A stretch of 25,632 bases of DNA, taken from a virus. A program made the position numbers and the translations under genes. The notes below the pieces were generated by a model. The model had not been told where the DNA came from and searched no databases. It saw only the letters and a list, made by a program, of their open reading frames with translations. The stretch's first letter is position 1. Every line of letters starts with the position of its first letter. Positions 14,478 through 19,993 of the stretch are shown here, piece after piece. Location: positions 1 to 25,632 of IMG/VR virus record IMGVR_UViG_3300043313_001732; one strand, given 5' to 3'.

Positions 14478-14995
14478 CGGATTACGCAGAGCGACTTGCC
14501 GAGATGCAGGACGTCTACGACGATGCCGAGGCGAAGACGTCGGGGGGCAGCGTCCCCGATGGCGACTACGAAGGCCAGATCGAGCGCTTCGACTTCTGGG
14601 AAAAGGAGGGCGGCGGCCCGCTCAAGCTGATTACCGAAATCAGCGTCACCGAGGGCGAGCACATGGGCCTCTCGGCGCCGAGCGTTTGGCACGAGCTCGA
14701 GGACCCCGACCGGATCGCCTGGACGAAGGGCTACTTGGAGATGCTCGGGCTCCAAGGCGTCGCCCTCGCCGATCTCCCCGAGGCGCTCGAGCCGCTGTGT
14801 GGCAAGGCGCGGGTGTCGATCCGCGTCACCACCACCGACAAGGGCGAGAAGAAGTACCGCAACACCTACGTCAACGAGCTGCTCGGCGAGGGCGAGGCGT
14901 GGACGGGCGGCGGCAGTAGCGACGTCCCGGCCGACTCCTCCGACTTTGCCGGTGCCGGCGGCGGCGGTGGTGGCGAAGACGACATCCCGTTCTAG
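14474..14995 (+). CDS. DUF669-like single-stranded DNA-binding protein
   Basis: This 173-residue protein starts at ATGA. A beta-rich core (about 25-140: DGDYEGQIERFDFWEKEGGG, TEISVTEGEHMGLS, VSIRVTTTDKGEKKYRNTYV) is followed by a Gly/Ser linker and the acidic tip EDDIPF. That tip is the hallmark of bacterial SSB C-termini, which bind partner proteins. DUF669 proteins occupy this place beside Sak4 or Erf in many phages. The expected role is to coat single-stranded DNA during replication and recombination. Confidence 0.85.
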   Translation: MTDYAERLAEMQDVYDDAEAKTSGGSVPDGDYEGQIERFDFWEKEGGGPLKLITEISVTEGEHMGLSAPSVWHELEDPDRIAWTKGYLEMLGLQGVALADLPEALEPLCGKARVSIRVTTTDKGEKKYRNTYVNELLGEGEAWTGGGSSDVPADSSDFAGAGGGGGGEDDIPF

Positions 14996-14999
14996 CCCG

Positions 15000-15542
15000 A
15001 TGGCGAAACGCAAAACCCCCGAGGAGCGAGCGGCCGAGAAGGCGTTTGCTGTCGAGGAGAAGATCAAGAAGGGGACGGGGGCGATCAAGCAGGTCTGGAT
15101 CGCCCTCGCCGGCCACCTTCACGAGTTCTACACCGGGCAGATGTGGACGGCGCTGGGCCACGAGAAGTTCGAGTCGTGGCTCGGCGATCCGGCCATCGGA
15201 TTGAAGCGCTCGCAGACCTACCAGTTGATCGAGGTCTACGAGGAGCTCGTCGTCAAGCGGGGTGTCTCGCAAGAGCAGCTCGCCGAGCTCGAGATGTCGA
15301 AGCTCGCCGTGGTGCTGCCGGCGCTGCGCAAGGGCGACGTCGAGCTCGAGGAAGTGCTCTCCGACTGCGAGGAGCTCTCGCGGTCGGCGCTGCGCGAGAA
15401 GTACGGCCAGTCGGTCCCGGCCGAGCGAATCCCGCTGACCGAGTGCGAGGACTGCGGGAAGATGTGCCGCGCCAAGAGCGAGGCCGAGGCCGAGGCCGTC
15501 GACCCGAATCAGATCGCATTGGAGGAAGTCGATGCCTCGTAA
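15000..15542 (+). CDS. DNA-binding-like phage protein with zinc knuckle
   Basis: The ATG at 15000 is 4 nt after the SSB-like stop. The 180 residues are mostly helical. The middle (about 33-125) reads like a ParB/DUF3102-type helix-turn-helix region: WIALAGHLHEFY, WLGDPAIGLKRSQTYQLIEV, SKLAVVLPALRKGDV. A zinc knuckle follows (TECEDCGKMC, Cys149, Cys152, Cys156). The role is probably in replication or gene control; no partner is identifiable. Confidence 0.75.
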   Translation: MAKRKTPEERAAEKAFAVEEKIKKGTGAIKQVWIALAGHLHEFYTGQMWTALGHEKFESWLGDPAIGLKRSQTYQLIEVYEELVVKRGVSQEQLAELEMSKLAVVLPALRKGDVELEEVLSDCEELSRSALREKYGQSVPAERIPLTECEDCGKMCRAKSEAEAEAVDPNQIALEEVDAS

Positions 15543-15651
15543 GAACCCCCACCGCGAGAGGCCGATCCGCCGCTCGAAGAAGTGGAAGCGGCGCCAGCGC
15601 AAGATGATCGCGCAGGGCCGCTCTCCCGTCGTCGTCGCGGACCCCCGTTGA
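15532..15651 (+). CDS. Very small, highly basic protein
   Basis: The ATG overlaps the end of the previous gene by 11 bp and is preceded by GGAGG (15521-15525). The 39 residues include about 16 Arg or Lys (PRKNPHRERPIRRSKKWKRR), as expected for a nucleic-acid-binding peptide. The TTGA junction to the next gene supports translation through this region. Confidence 0.6.
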   Translation: MPRKNPHRERPIRRSKKWKRRQRKMIAQGRSPVVVADPR

Positions 15652-16067
15652 CGATCGCCAAGCCACCGCCAGAGCTCAAGCACGAGTTCTGGCGGTGGGC
15701 GATGGCGAGGCGTTGCCCGGTCCCCTTCATCGACGGCAAGCCTGCGTGTTGGCTCGCGAGCTTCGACCCCTACGAGCGGCCCTGCACGAGCGACCGGCGC
15801 TGGCAGGCTTTCCACTTCTTCGGCAAGCAGGAAATCCGCACCCACCCGCCGCTCTTCGGCCTCTCCCCCGAGGAGTTCATGTACCTCGAATGGGACGCTC
15901 GCAACGCCGGGCCGGGGTGCCTCGTTCACCACGTCGCCTTCGACCATCAGGACGGCCGCGCCAAGGCCCTCGTCGTCCCTCGCCTGGCGCTGCCCGACGA
16001 CGTCGAGGAGTTTGTTGACGAACGTGGTCTGGAATCTCTAGCCGAACGCCGTTTTCCGGCCTCCTAA
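15648..16067 (+). CDS. Divergent HNH-type nuclease-like protein
   Basis: The start is probably TTG in a TTGA overlap; a longer frame would run through the basic mini-gene. The 139 residues resemble a family of phage HNH or DUF968-like proteins. Its pattern is paired cysteines early (RRCPVPF, KPACWL), then RWQAFHFFGKQEIR, DARNAGPGCLVHHVAFD and the tail LPDDVEEFVDERGLESLAERRF. GCLVHHVAFD holds a likely catalytic or metal-binding His pair. The sites are weaker than in classic HNH enzymes, so it may be inactive. It ends the replication operon. Confidence 0.6.
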   Translation: MTIAKPPPELKHEFWRWAMARRCPVPFIDGKPACWLASFDPYERPCTSDRRWQAFHFFGKQEIRTHPPLFGLSPEEFMYLEWDARNAGPGCLVHHVAFDHQDGRAKALVVPRLALPDDVEEFVDERGLESLAERRFPAS

Positions 16068-16357
16068 GCGGTAACATGGCGGTGCCCGCGCGCAGACCGC
16101 CCCCCATATTGGGCGGTCAAGCCAAGAGCCACTAGCGATAGTCGGTGCCTTGGGCCGCGAGGCAGAGGATCTCCTCCTCGCCCGCCGTCGTCGTTCCCTG
16201 GCGACACTCAAGGCGGCGGGAATCTTCAACCGGGCCGCGGCTCGCCGGAGCCAGTGGACCAAGCGACCGAGCGGATGCGCGCACACGGTGGTCCCTGGGG
16301 GACCGGCTTGCTGGGGCCGGACGGAGGGGATCACCACGGCGCCCGGTGAAGCAGCAC
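16068..16357. other. Non-coding stretch with consecutive hairpins
   Basis: No convincing gene is present; the open frames here are Arg/Ser/Pro-rich and look like shadows. Read on the plus strand, perfect or near-perfect hairpins follow one another. They include GACCGCCC/GGGCGGTC (16095-16118) and CCAAG/CTTGG enclosing ACTA-GCGA-TAGT with a GNRA-type loop (16122-16153). Next come GCGAGG/CCTCGC (16157-16181), CCCGCCG/CGGCGGG (16181-16220) and GGCTC/GAGCC near 16239-16252. The first may act as a weak terminator of the replication operon. High GC alone produces hairpins, so a functional RNA is only a candidate. Confidence 0.4.
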
Positions 16358-16464
16358 GGCGGTCGGGACGGTAGAGAAAGTCGTCGGGGCTCGAGCAGGA
16401 ACGTCGTAGCTGTCGCGACCTGCCTATTACCCCGGAGGGCCAGGTTCGACCCCTGGGGCCGCCA
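16358..16464 (+). ncRNA. tRNA-like element with expanded anticodon region
   Basis: A clear T-arm (CCAGG-TTCGACC-CCTGG, 16440-16456) is followed by GGCCGCC and A. GGCCGCC pairs over seven positions (one G-U) with GGCGGTC at 16358-16364, 107 nt away. Between them one can draw a two-base linker, a 3-bp D-like arm (GAC/GTC with a 10-nt loop containing GGTAGAG), a one-base linker and a 5-bp anticodon-type stem (TCGGG/CCCGG). The variable stretch is 4 nt. The 'anticodon loop' is 42 nt long and contains its own GCAGG/CCTGC stem. T8, A14 and a standard D-loop are missing, so it is not an ordinary tRNA. It may be a tRNA-like RNA, a degenerate tRNA or the tRNA-derived core of an attachment site. Confidence 0.35.
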
Positions 16465-16472
16465 CTACCACC

Positions 16473-16507
16473 CGTCCGGCCGGCCGGAATAAACGGTCAG
16501 CCGGACG
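16473..16507. terminator. Inverted repeat between convergent units
   Basis: CGTCCGGC (16473-16480) and GCCGGACG (16500-16507) form an 8-bp stem that includes the 12-bp palindrome CCGGCCGGCCGG region and the end of the leftward protease gene. It may stop transcription from either side, but there is no long T-run. Confidence 0.4.
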
Positions 16508-16955
16508 AGCGCTGTACCGGCTTCACGTAGCGGTCGCGCCGGTTGAGTTCGCGCAACCCGACCCGCTGGCAGAGGCCGGGGACGGCGACGACTTCGGGGT
16601 ACATCACGTTCGCCGGGTCGGCCGAGTGGCCGTAGCCGAGAAGGTGGCCGACCTCGTGAACCAGCACGGCGCAGGCCCGCTCGAACCAGCGCGGCCCGGC
16701 CAGGGTGCGGCGCAGGTAGAGGACGCACGGCGTCGGTTCGGTGGCGATGGTCGCCCAGCCCTCGGCTTCCTCGGGCATCGCCGCGTCGGCGACGATCTCG
16801 CGGTCCAGCGACGTGCAGTTGCCGGGCTCGGTGTGCCAGAAGCGCAGGGCCGTGTTGTAGGCCCGGTCGAGTTCGGGGGTGAACGGTGCCGCCCTCGCTG
16901 GCGCGGCAAGCGCCAGGAGGACGACGAGCGAGGCGATGCAGCGCCGAAAAATCAT
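16497..16955 (-). CDS. Secreted matrixin-like zinc metalloprotease
   Basis: This 152-residue protein starts at the ATG preceded by an ATGA-coupled neighbour. Residues 1-23 are a signal peptide (basic start, then LVVLLALAAPARA). The zinc signature is HEVGHLLGYGH (His100, Glu101, His104, His110). A metzincin Met-turn follows (NVMYP, Met118), so both hallmarks of family M10 are present. Four cysteines (47, 77, 95, 129) could form disulphides outside the cell. The domain is short for a matrixin. It is the last gene of the accessory operon. Likely substrates are extracellular or cell-envelope proteins; it may help infection, release or lysogen fitness. Confidence 0.88.
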   Translation of the reverse strand: MIFRRCIASLVVLLALAAPARAAPFTPELDRAYNTALRFWHTEPGNCTSLDREIVADAAMPEEAEGWATIATEPTPCVLYLRRTLAGPRWFERACAVLVHEVGHLLGYGHSADPANVMYPEVVAVPGLCQRVGLRELNRRDRYVKPVQRSSG

Positions 16956-17185
16956 GGCGCGGCGTTGGCAGTACCGGCCTCGCGGATCAGGCGGTTGGCG
17001 CGCTGTCGCAGGATCTCCCGCTCGGGCACCTGGCGGCCCTCTTCGAGCGTCAGCTCGGGATGGTCGCGGGCCTCTGCGAGAGCACGGCCGAGCCGCTGTC
17101 GCAGCTCTGCGCCGTGCGCTTCGTGGTCGTGGAGTTCCTGCTCGGTCGCGCCGATCTCTAGGCGGATCTGCTCGGCGGCTCTCAC
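16952..17185 (-). CDS. Small helical hypothetical protein
   Basis: This 77-residue protein starts at GTGA. It is almost entirely charged helix (AAEQIRLEIGATEQELHDHE, LRQRLGRALAEARD), so it is probably a coiled coil. It lies between two coupled genes in the accessory operon. No family is recognised. Confidence 0.65.
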   Translation of the reverse strand: MRAAEQIRLEIGATEQELHDHEAHGAELRQRLGRALAEARDHPELTLEEGRQVPEREILRQRANRLIREAGTANAAP

Positions 17186-17451
17186 TTGCAGATCACCTCG
17201 TACTTGGTGGTCCGGGTGACGGTGCGCTTGACCTCTGGCGCGCTCTCACCTTCGACGGTGAGCCGGAGGGTGATTAGCTCGCCACCCTCTTGCTCTTCCG
17301 GTTCACCGAGCACTAGCCAGGTGCGGCCATCGGGGGCAACAATGCGTTCCCCGCTGCTCAGGCTCTCGGCGTCCACGATCTCGGTCTTTCGGTTGAGTCG
17401 CGCGGTGAGTCCGGCGCGGCCCTCGGGCGTCGTCATATCTGGGCCGTTCAT
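17182..17451 (-). CDS. Small beta-rich hypothetical protein
   Basis: The ATG at 17451 is chosen for its GAAGGGAAG ribosome site; a longer frame adds only 11 residues. The 89 residues have a short helical start and then beta strands (AESLSSGERIVAPDGRTWLV, GGELITLRLTVEGES, VKRTVTRTTKYEVICK). No function is evident. Confidence 0.65.
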   Translation of the reverse strand: MNGPDMTTPEGRAGLTARLNRKTEIVDAESLSSGERIVAPDGRTWLVLGEPEEQEGGELITLRLTVEGESAPEVKRTVTRTTKYEVICK

Positions 17452-17485
17452 GGTGTCTTCCCTTCGGTTGGTTGGGTGCTGCAAG

Positions 17486-17515
17486 GGCGGCGCGAGAGTT
17501 GAGGCCCGCGCCGCC
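17486..17515. other. Intergenic stem-loop in the accessory operon
   Basis: A perfect 9-bp stem, GGCGGCGCG with CGCGCCGCC, encloses 12 nt. It lies between two leftward genes and just before a ribosome-site leader similar to those upstream of 18282 and 19428. It could be a transcript stabiliser or attenuator; there is no T-run. Confidence 0.5.
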
Positions 17516-17524
17516 GGGGTGCCG

Positions 17525-17686
17525 CTAGTCCTGCTCTTCTGTTTCCGGTTCGCTCTCTTCGAGCCAAGCGCCTATGTCGGCGTTGCCATCGAAGACTGCG
17601 ATTGCGTCTCGAGCCTGTTTGTCGGCGTCGGCCAGGTCGTCGGCGCTTACTTGAATGACGGCCGTGTATCGGTAGATGGTCGCCAT
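17525..17686 (-). CDS. Very small acidic hypothetical protein
   Basis: The ATG follows the upstream TGA directly and has GGGAGGAG upstream. The 53 residues (start MATIYRYTAVIQVSADDLAD, end EESEPETEEQD) resemble the N-terminus of the 125-residue product of 18365-18742. The shared pattern is tyrosine, a beta strand, V-x-A-(D/E)-x-L-(A/S)-(D/E)-A-D and later DG-x-A-(D/E)-IG. The two are therefore probably diverged copies. It is strongly acidic. Function unknown. Confidence 0.7.
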   Translation of the reverse strand: MATIYRYTAVIQVSADDLADADKQARDAIAVFDGNADIGAWLEESEPETEEQD

Positions 17687-18082
17687 TCAGATCTCCTCCC
17701 GGATCGCCCGTTCGCATGTGGTGATCGCCGGGGCGATGTGCGCCTCGTAGAGGCCCTCTGCGCCGACCTCGCCACGTAGGAAGGCGTTGATCTGCTCGGC
17801 GGTCGTCTCCTCGCGGTTGAGGATCACGGCGAGGACTTCCCGCATGATTTCGTAGCCCTCCAAGGGCTCCGTGTCGATACCCGGCAGAGCCGCCTTGTCG
17901 TCGTCGGTGAGACGACGCACGGCGTCCTCTAGCGAGTTCTTGTAGTCGATCAGCGTCTCAATGCTGCCCGTCTCGTCGTCGGTTGCGCTGTAGCCGACGC
18001 TCTCGGCTATCTGGGTGCAAGGGTCGAGCCGCTTAGGCCCGCCCAGGCCGTCAGCGCCGGCCATCTCGGATTCGGCGTTCAT
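17687..18082 (-). CDS. Acidic hypothetical protein
   Basis: The ATGA overlap fixes the start, giving 131 residues. The protein is acidic and mostly helical (ETLIDYKNSLEDAVRRLTDD, EGYEIMREVLAVILNREE, HIAPAITTCERAIREEI). There is no recognised domain. High acidity and small size would suit a DNA mimic or a binding partner, but this is speculation. Confidence 0.65.
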   Translation of the reverse strand: MNAESEMAGADGLGGPKRLDPCTQIAESVGYSATDDETGSIETLIDYKNSLEDAVRRLTDDDKAALPGIDTEPLEGYEIMREVLAVILNREETTAEQINAFLRGEVGAEGLYEAHIAPAITTCERAIREEI

Positions 18083-18282
18083 GCGGTCACCGCCGGGGCT
18101 TCGAGCAGCTCGTCGAGCAGCTCGTCGAGCAGCTCGTCGGCTTCCTGCGCCATCTGCGCGGTGCTCAGCGGCCCGGTGATGCCATAGCCCACATCGACCG
18201 CGAGAACCTCGTCGTTGCTGTACAGGTCGCCCATGCCGTCGCGGATGCAACGGAGGCGTTCAATTCGCTCTGCGAACTCCAT
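18079..18282 (-). CDS. Small acidic protein with a repeated helix
   Basis: This 67-residue protein has a ribosome site GAAGGGAG upstream. The C-terminus carries the repeat DELLDELLDELLE, made by three 12-bp DNA repeats. The N-terminal part is EFAERIERLRCIRDGMGDL. The repeated leucine/acid helix is likely to pair with another helix. Function unknown. Confidence 0.65.
   Translation of the reverse strand: MEFAERIERLRCIRDGMGDLYSNDEVLAVDVGYGITGPLSTAQMAQEADELLDELLDELLEAPAVTA
18103..18138. repeat. Three tandem 12-bp repeats
   Basis: GAGCAGCTCGTC is present three times without mismatch. It encodes the DELL repeats of the overlapping small leftward gene. A copy gain or loss would change the helix by four residues. 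Confidence 0.95.
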
Positions 18283-18300
18283 GCTGGGTGCTCCCTTCGG

Positions 18301-18320
18301 TTGTACTGCGTGTGGTACAA
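18301..18320. promoter_or_regulatory. Operator-like inverted repeat TTGTAC-N8-GTACAA
   Basis: The arms TTGTAC and GTACAA are perfect and separated by 8 bp. The two GTAC cores are 12 bp apart, the same spacing as in TGTACC-N6-GGTACA at 19457-19474. It lies 19 nt before the start of the 18282 gene. A dimeric regulator may bind both places. Confidence 0.5.
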
Positions 18321-18321
18321 G

Positions 18322-18365
18322 GCCGCGCCCCGGAGTCGAACCGGGGCGAGCGCTCCAAGCGCGGC
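18322..18365 (-). ncRNA. Minihelix resembling a tRNA acceptor plus T-arm
   Basis: Read on the minus strand, GCCGCGC is followed by 13 nt, then CCCGG-TTCGACT-CCGGG and GCGCGGC. The outer seven bases pair perfectly and the inner hairpin is a standard T-arm. D and anticodon arms are replaced by 13 nt containing the palindrome GAGCGCTC. It lies exactly between two accessory genes, the outer arm touching the upstream stop codon. It may be an RNA processing site, a stabiliser or a tRNA remnant. Confidence 0.4.
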
Positions 18366-18742
18366 TAGCTGATCGGGAAGGCGATCCGGTATTGGCCTAC
18401 CCGGTCCCCGTCTTCGTTGTGGATAGGCCCAGAGACGAAGCCGCCCGCTTCGAGCGACGGGCGGCAGTCGTCGACGAAGTGCGCGACCACCCCGGCGACC
18501 TCAGCGGGCGATTGGACGTGCTCCCCCATCGGCACCGTGAGCGCCAGTGTGGCGACGTCCTCGCCCTGGTCGTGGTCGTCTTCGGGCGGCTCGCCGGTCA
18601 GGTCAAGGCTCGGCGCGGCGTAGGTGCCGATCTCCGCACCGTCCACGTCCGTGCAGACCTCAGCGGCTAGCTCGTCGGCCTCACTCAGGCTCTCGGCCCA
18701 GACGGTCAACGTGGCCTTGTAGGTGAATTGGCGCGCGCTCAT
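18365..18742 (-). CDS. Acidic hypothetical protein, related to its neighbours
   Basis: This 125-residue protein starts in an ATGA overlap. It has two parts. The N-terminal part (about 1-55) resembles the 53-residue product of 17525-17686. The C-terminal part (about 60-125: VATLALTVPMGEHVQSPAEV, VAHFVDDC, EDGDRVGQYRIAF) resembles the middle of the 229-residue neighbour (FVLSIGLGNAAMSTAEDVQE, QCIDDG, ENGQVVGYWGLEL). The operon therefore seems to have grown by duplication. Function unknown. Confidence 0.7.
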   Translation of the reverse strand: MSARQFTYKATLTVWAESLSEADELAAEVCTDVDGAEIGTYAAPSLDLTGEPPEDDHDQGEDVATLALTVPMGEHVQSPAEVAGVVAHFVDDCRPSLEAGGFVSGPIHNEDGDRVGQYRIAFPIS

Positions 18743-19428
18743 CGGGCTTCACCCTCGTCGAGCACTTCCTGCAACGAGCCAGCGGCGACTAGGTGCCCCT
18801 CGCTGTAGGGCTCAGTGATGATTTCGATCCGGTTGCCCGGCATCGGTGCGGTTGTCTCGACCTTCTCGAAGCCGTCGCCGATCTTGATCCGCTGCCCCGG
18901 CGTCAGGTCGCGAGCCTTGACGAAAGCCGTAGGAGGCGGCGGTAGCTCCAACCCCCAATACCCGACAACCTGCCCGTTCTCATCGAAGACGTTGCCGTCA
19001 CGTTCACCATCGTCGATGCACTGAGCGATTCCCGATAGGGCCTCCTGCACGTCTTCGGCGGTGCTCATGGCTGCGTTGCCTAGACCGATCGAGAGGACGA
19101 AGCCAGATTCGCGCTTGCGGTTCTCTTCGCGGACGTAGCGCTCGGCATCGCCACGTATCCAGAAGTCGGCTCGACGGTCGCCCGCGTAGTCGCGGACTTC
19201 GTAGGGCAGCCGGTCGGGATTGGCGACAGGGTCAGCGTCCTGCATCTTCCACGGCTCGGGGTTCTCATCAAGCAGTTGCTCGGCTTGCTGCATGATCGTG
19301 TCGTCGTCGAGCCTGCCAGCCTGAGACTCAAGGCCGGTGAGCCCTAGATCCTCAAGCTCGGTGATGCTGAACTGCTCGACGTTGCCCGCCGCTACTTCGC
19401 GTAGGGCCTTCCTCGTCTCGGTGTCCAT
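18739..19428 (-). CDS. Hypothetical protein, first gene of the accessory operon
   Basis: The ATG at 19428 has a ribosome site GAAGGGAG; a longer frame would cross the promoter. The 229 residues contain an N-terminal acidic helical part (about 1-60), a central domain shared with the next gene (about 108-162) and a C-terminal beta-rich part (about 168-229). The last part, LTPGQRIKIGDGFEKVET to GNRIEIITEPYSEGHLVAAG, looks like a small SH3-like or Hint-like barrel found in other actinobacterial and phage proteins. No catalytic residues are evident. Confidence 0.72.
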   Translation of the reverse strand: MDTETRKALREVAAGNVEQFSITELEDLGLTGLESQAGRLDDDTIMQQAEQLLDENPEPWKMQDADPVANPDRLPYEVRDYAGDRRADFWIRGDAERYVREENRKRESGFVLSIGLGNAAMSTAEDVQEALSGIAQCIDDGERDGNVFDENGQVVGYWGLELPPPPTAFVKARDLTPGQRIKIGDGFEKVETTAPMPGNRIEIITEPYSEGHLVAAGSLQEVLDEGEAR

Positions 19429-19456
19429 GCTGCTCCCTTCGTAGGTGCTGCGTTCA

Positions 19457-19524
19457 TGTACCAGCGACGGTACACCATCGCGAGTACACGTAGCAGAGGA
19501 TCGAGGGAACGTGGACACATGTAC
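19457..19524 (-). promoter_or_regulatory. Promoter and operators of the accessory operon
   Basis: On the minus strand, TACGTGTACTCG, 8 bp and TACCGT (19472-19467) repeat the layout of the promoter at 5059-5084, including the 9-nt gap from GTGTACTC to the -10 box. The -10 box overlaps the inverted repeat TGTACC-N6-GGTACA (19457-19474). A further GTGGACACATGTAC lies at 19511-19524. Overlap of operator and -10 box suggests repression. Confidence 0.55.
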
Positions 19525-19993
19525 GAGTCCGCATCCTCACTGGCTCGACAGTCAGCGGATGGCGCGTTGGCTCTACGCGCGACGCAGCAAATGCGCGCGA
19601 GCCTTGGTCGGACATAACCCCGGGAATGTCAACCCTTCGTTGGCTCTGCGCTTGGGGATGGTCGAGCGATGATCGAGAGGACCCGCAAAACCACCCTCGA
19701 TCACGTACCGCAGGCGGCACATTCAGGGGGGGAGGGGAGTGGCGATCCCGCGCCGCCACGCCACCTATATATCTCCACCCTGCTCTACGCGATTTGGCCC
19801 AAAGAGCGGCTATGTGTACACGTCCGACCCCCAGAGTCGCTAGGGTGCCGAGCCGAGGAATCGCCGGACAGCTACGGGGGCGGCACACTCCCCAGGGCAC
19901 GGCGTAGGGCCTCGGCTTCTAGACCCTGGCGGTCGTGCCGGAGTCGAGGCCCGCTCTCACCCCCAGGAACCCAGCACCAACCGGAGGAGAGAC
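19525..19993. other. Intergenic region between accessory operon and ubiquitin-like gene
   Basis: No convincing gene is seen. A possible 37-codon frame (19559-19672) and one starting at 19669 have poor composition. GC is lower than in neighbouring regions, and the stretch includes CACCTATATATCTCC near 19760. A promoter with a GTGTACAC site lies near its right end. Nothing else is recognisable. Confidence 0.5.
19811..19846 (+). promoter_or_regulatory. Candidate promoter with GTGTACAC for the 19994 operon
   Basis: GTGTACAC (19814-19821) precedes TAGGGT (19841-19846) by 19 nt. That is about one helical turn more than at the other GTGTACAC promoters. The predicted leader to the GTG at 19994 is about 140 nt. 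Confidence 0.5.

Noticed and set aside
16374-16420. RNase P RNA, because GAGAAAGTCGTCGGGGCTC recalls its conserved 5' block
   Set aside because: The block is degenerate, and too little sequence follows before the T-arm to hold the rest of an RNase P RNA.
16112-16464. A tmRNA of about 350 nt, because GGCGGTC at 16112 can also pair with the 3' acceptor and the length fits
   Set aside because: The conserved 5' TTCGAC segment and a plausible tag reading frame ending in an Ala-Ala-type tag are absent.
16145-16492. Rightward open frame of 115 residues in the gene-free gap
   Set aside because: Composition is Arg/Ser/Gly/Pro-rich without any domain or ribosome site. It looks like a chance frame in GC-rich DNA over hairpins.
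19454-19900. Leftward 148-residue frame in the intergenic region
   Set aside because: It covers two promoter regions, and its composition and codon use do not resemble neighbouring genes.
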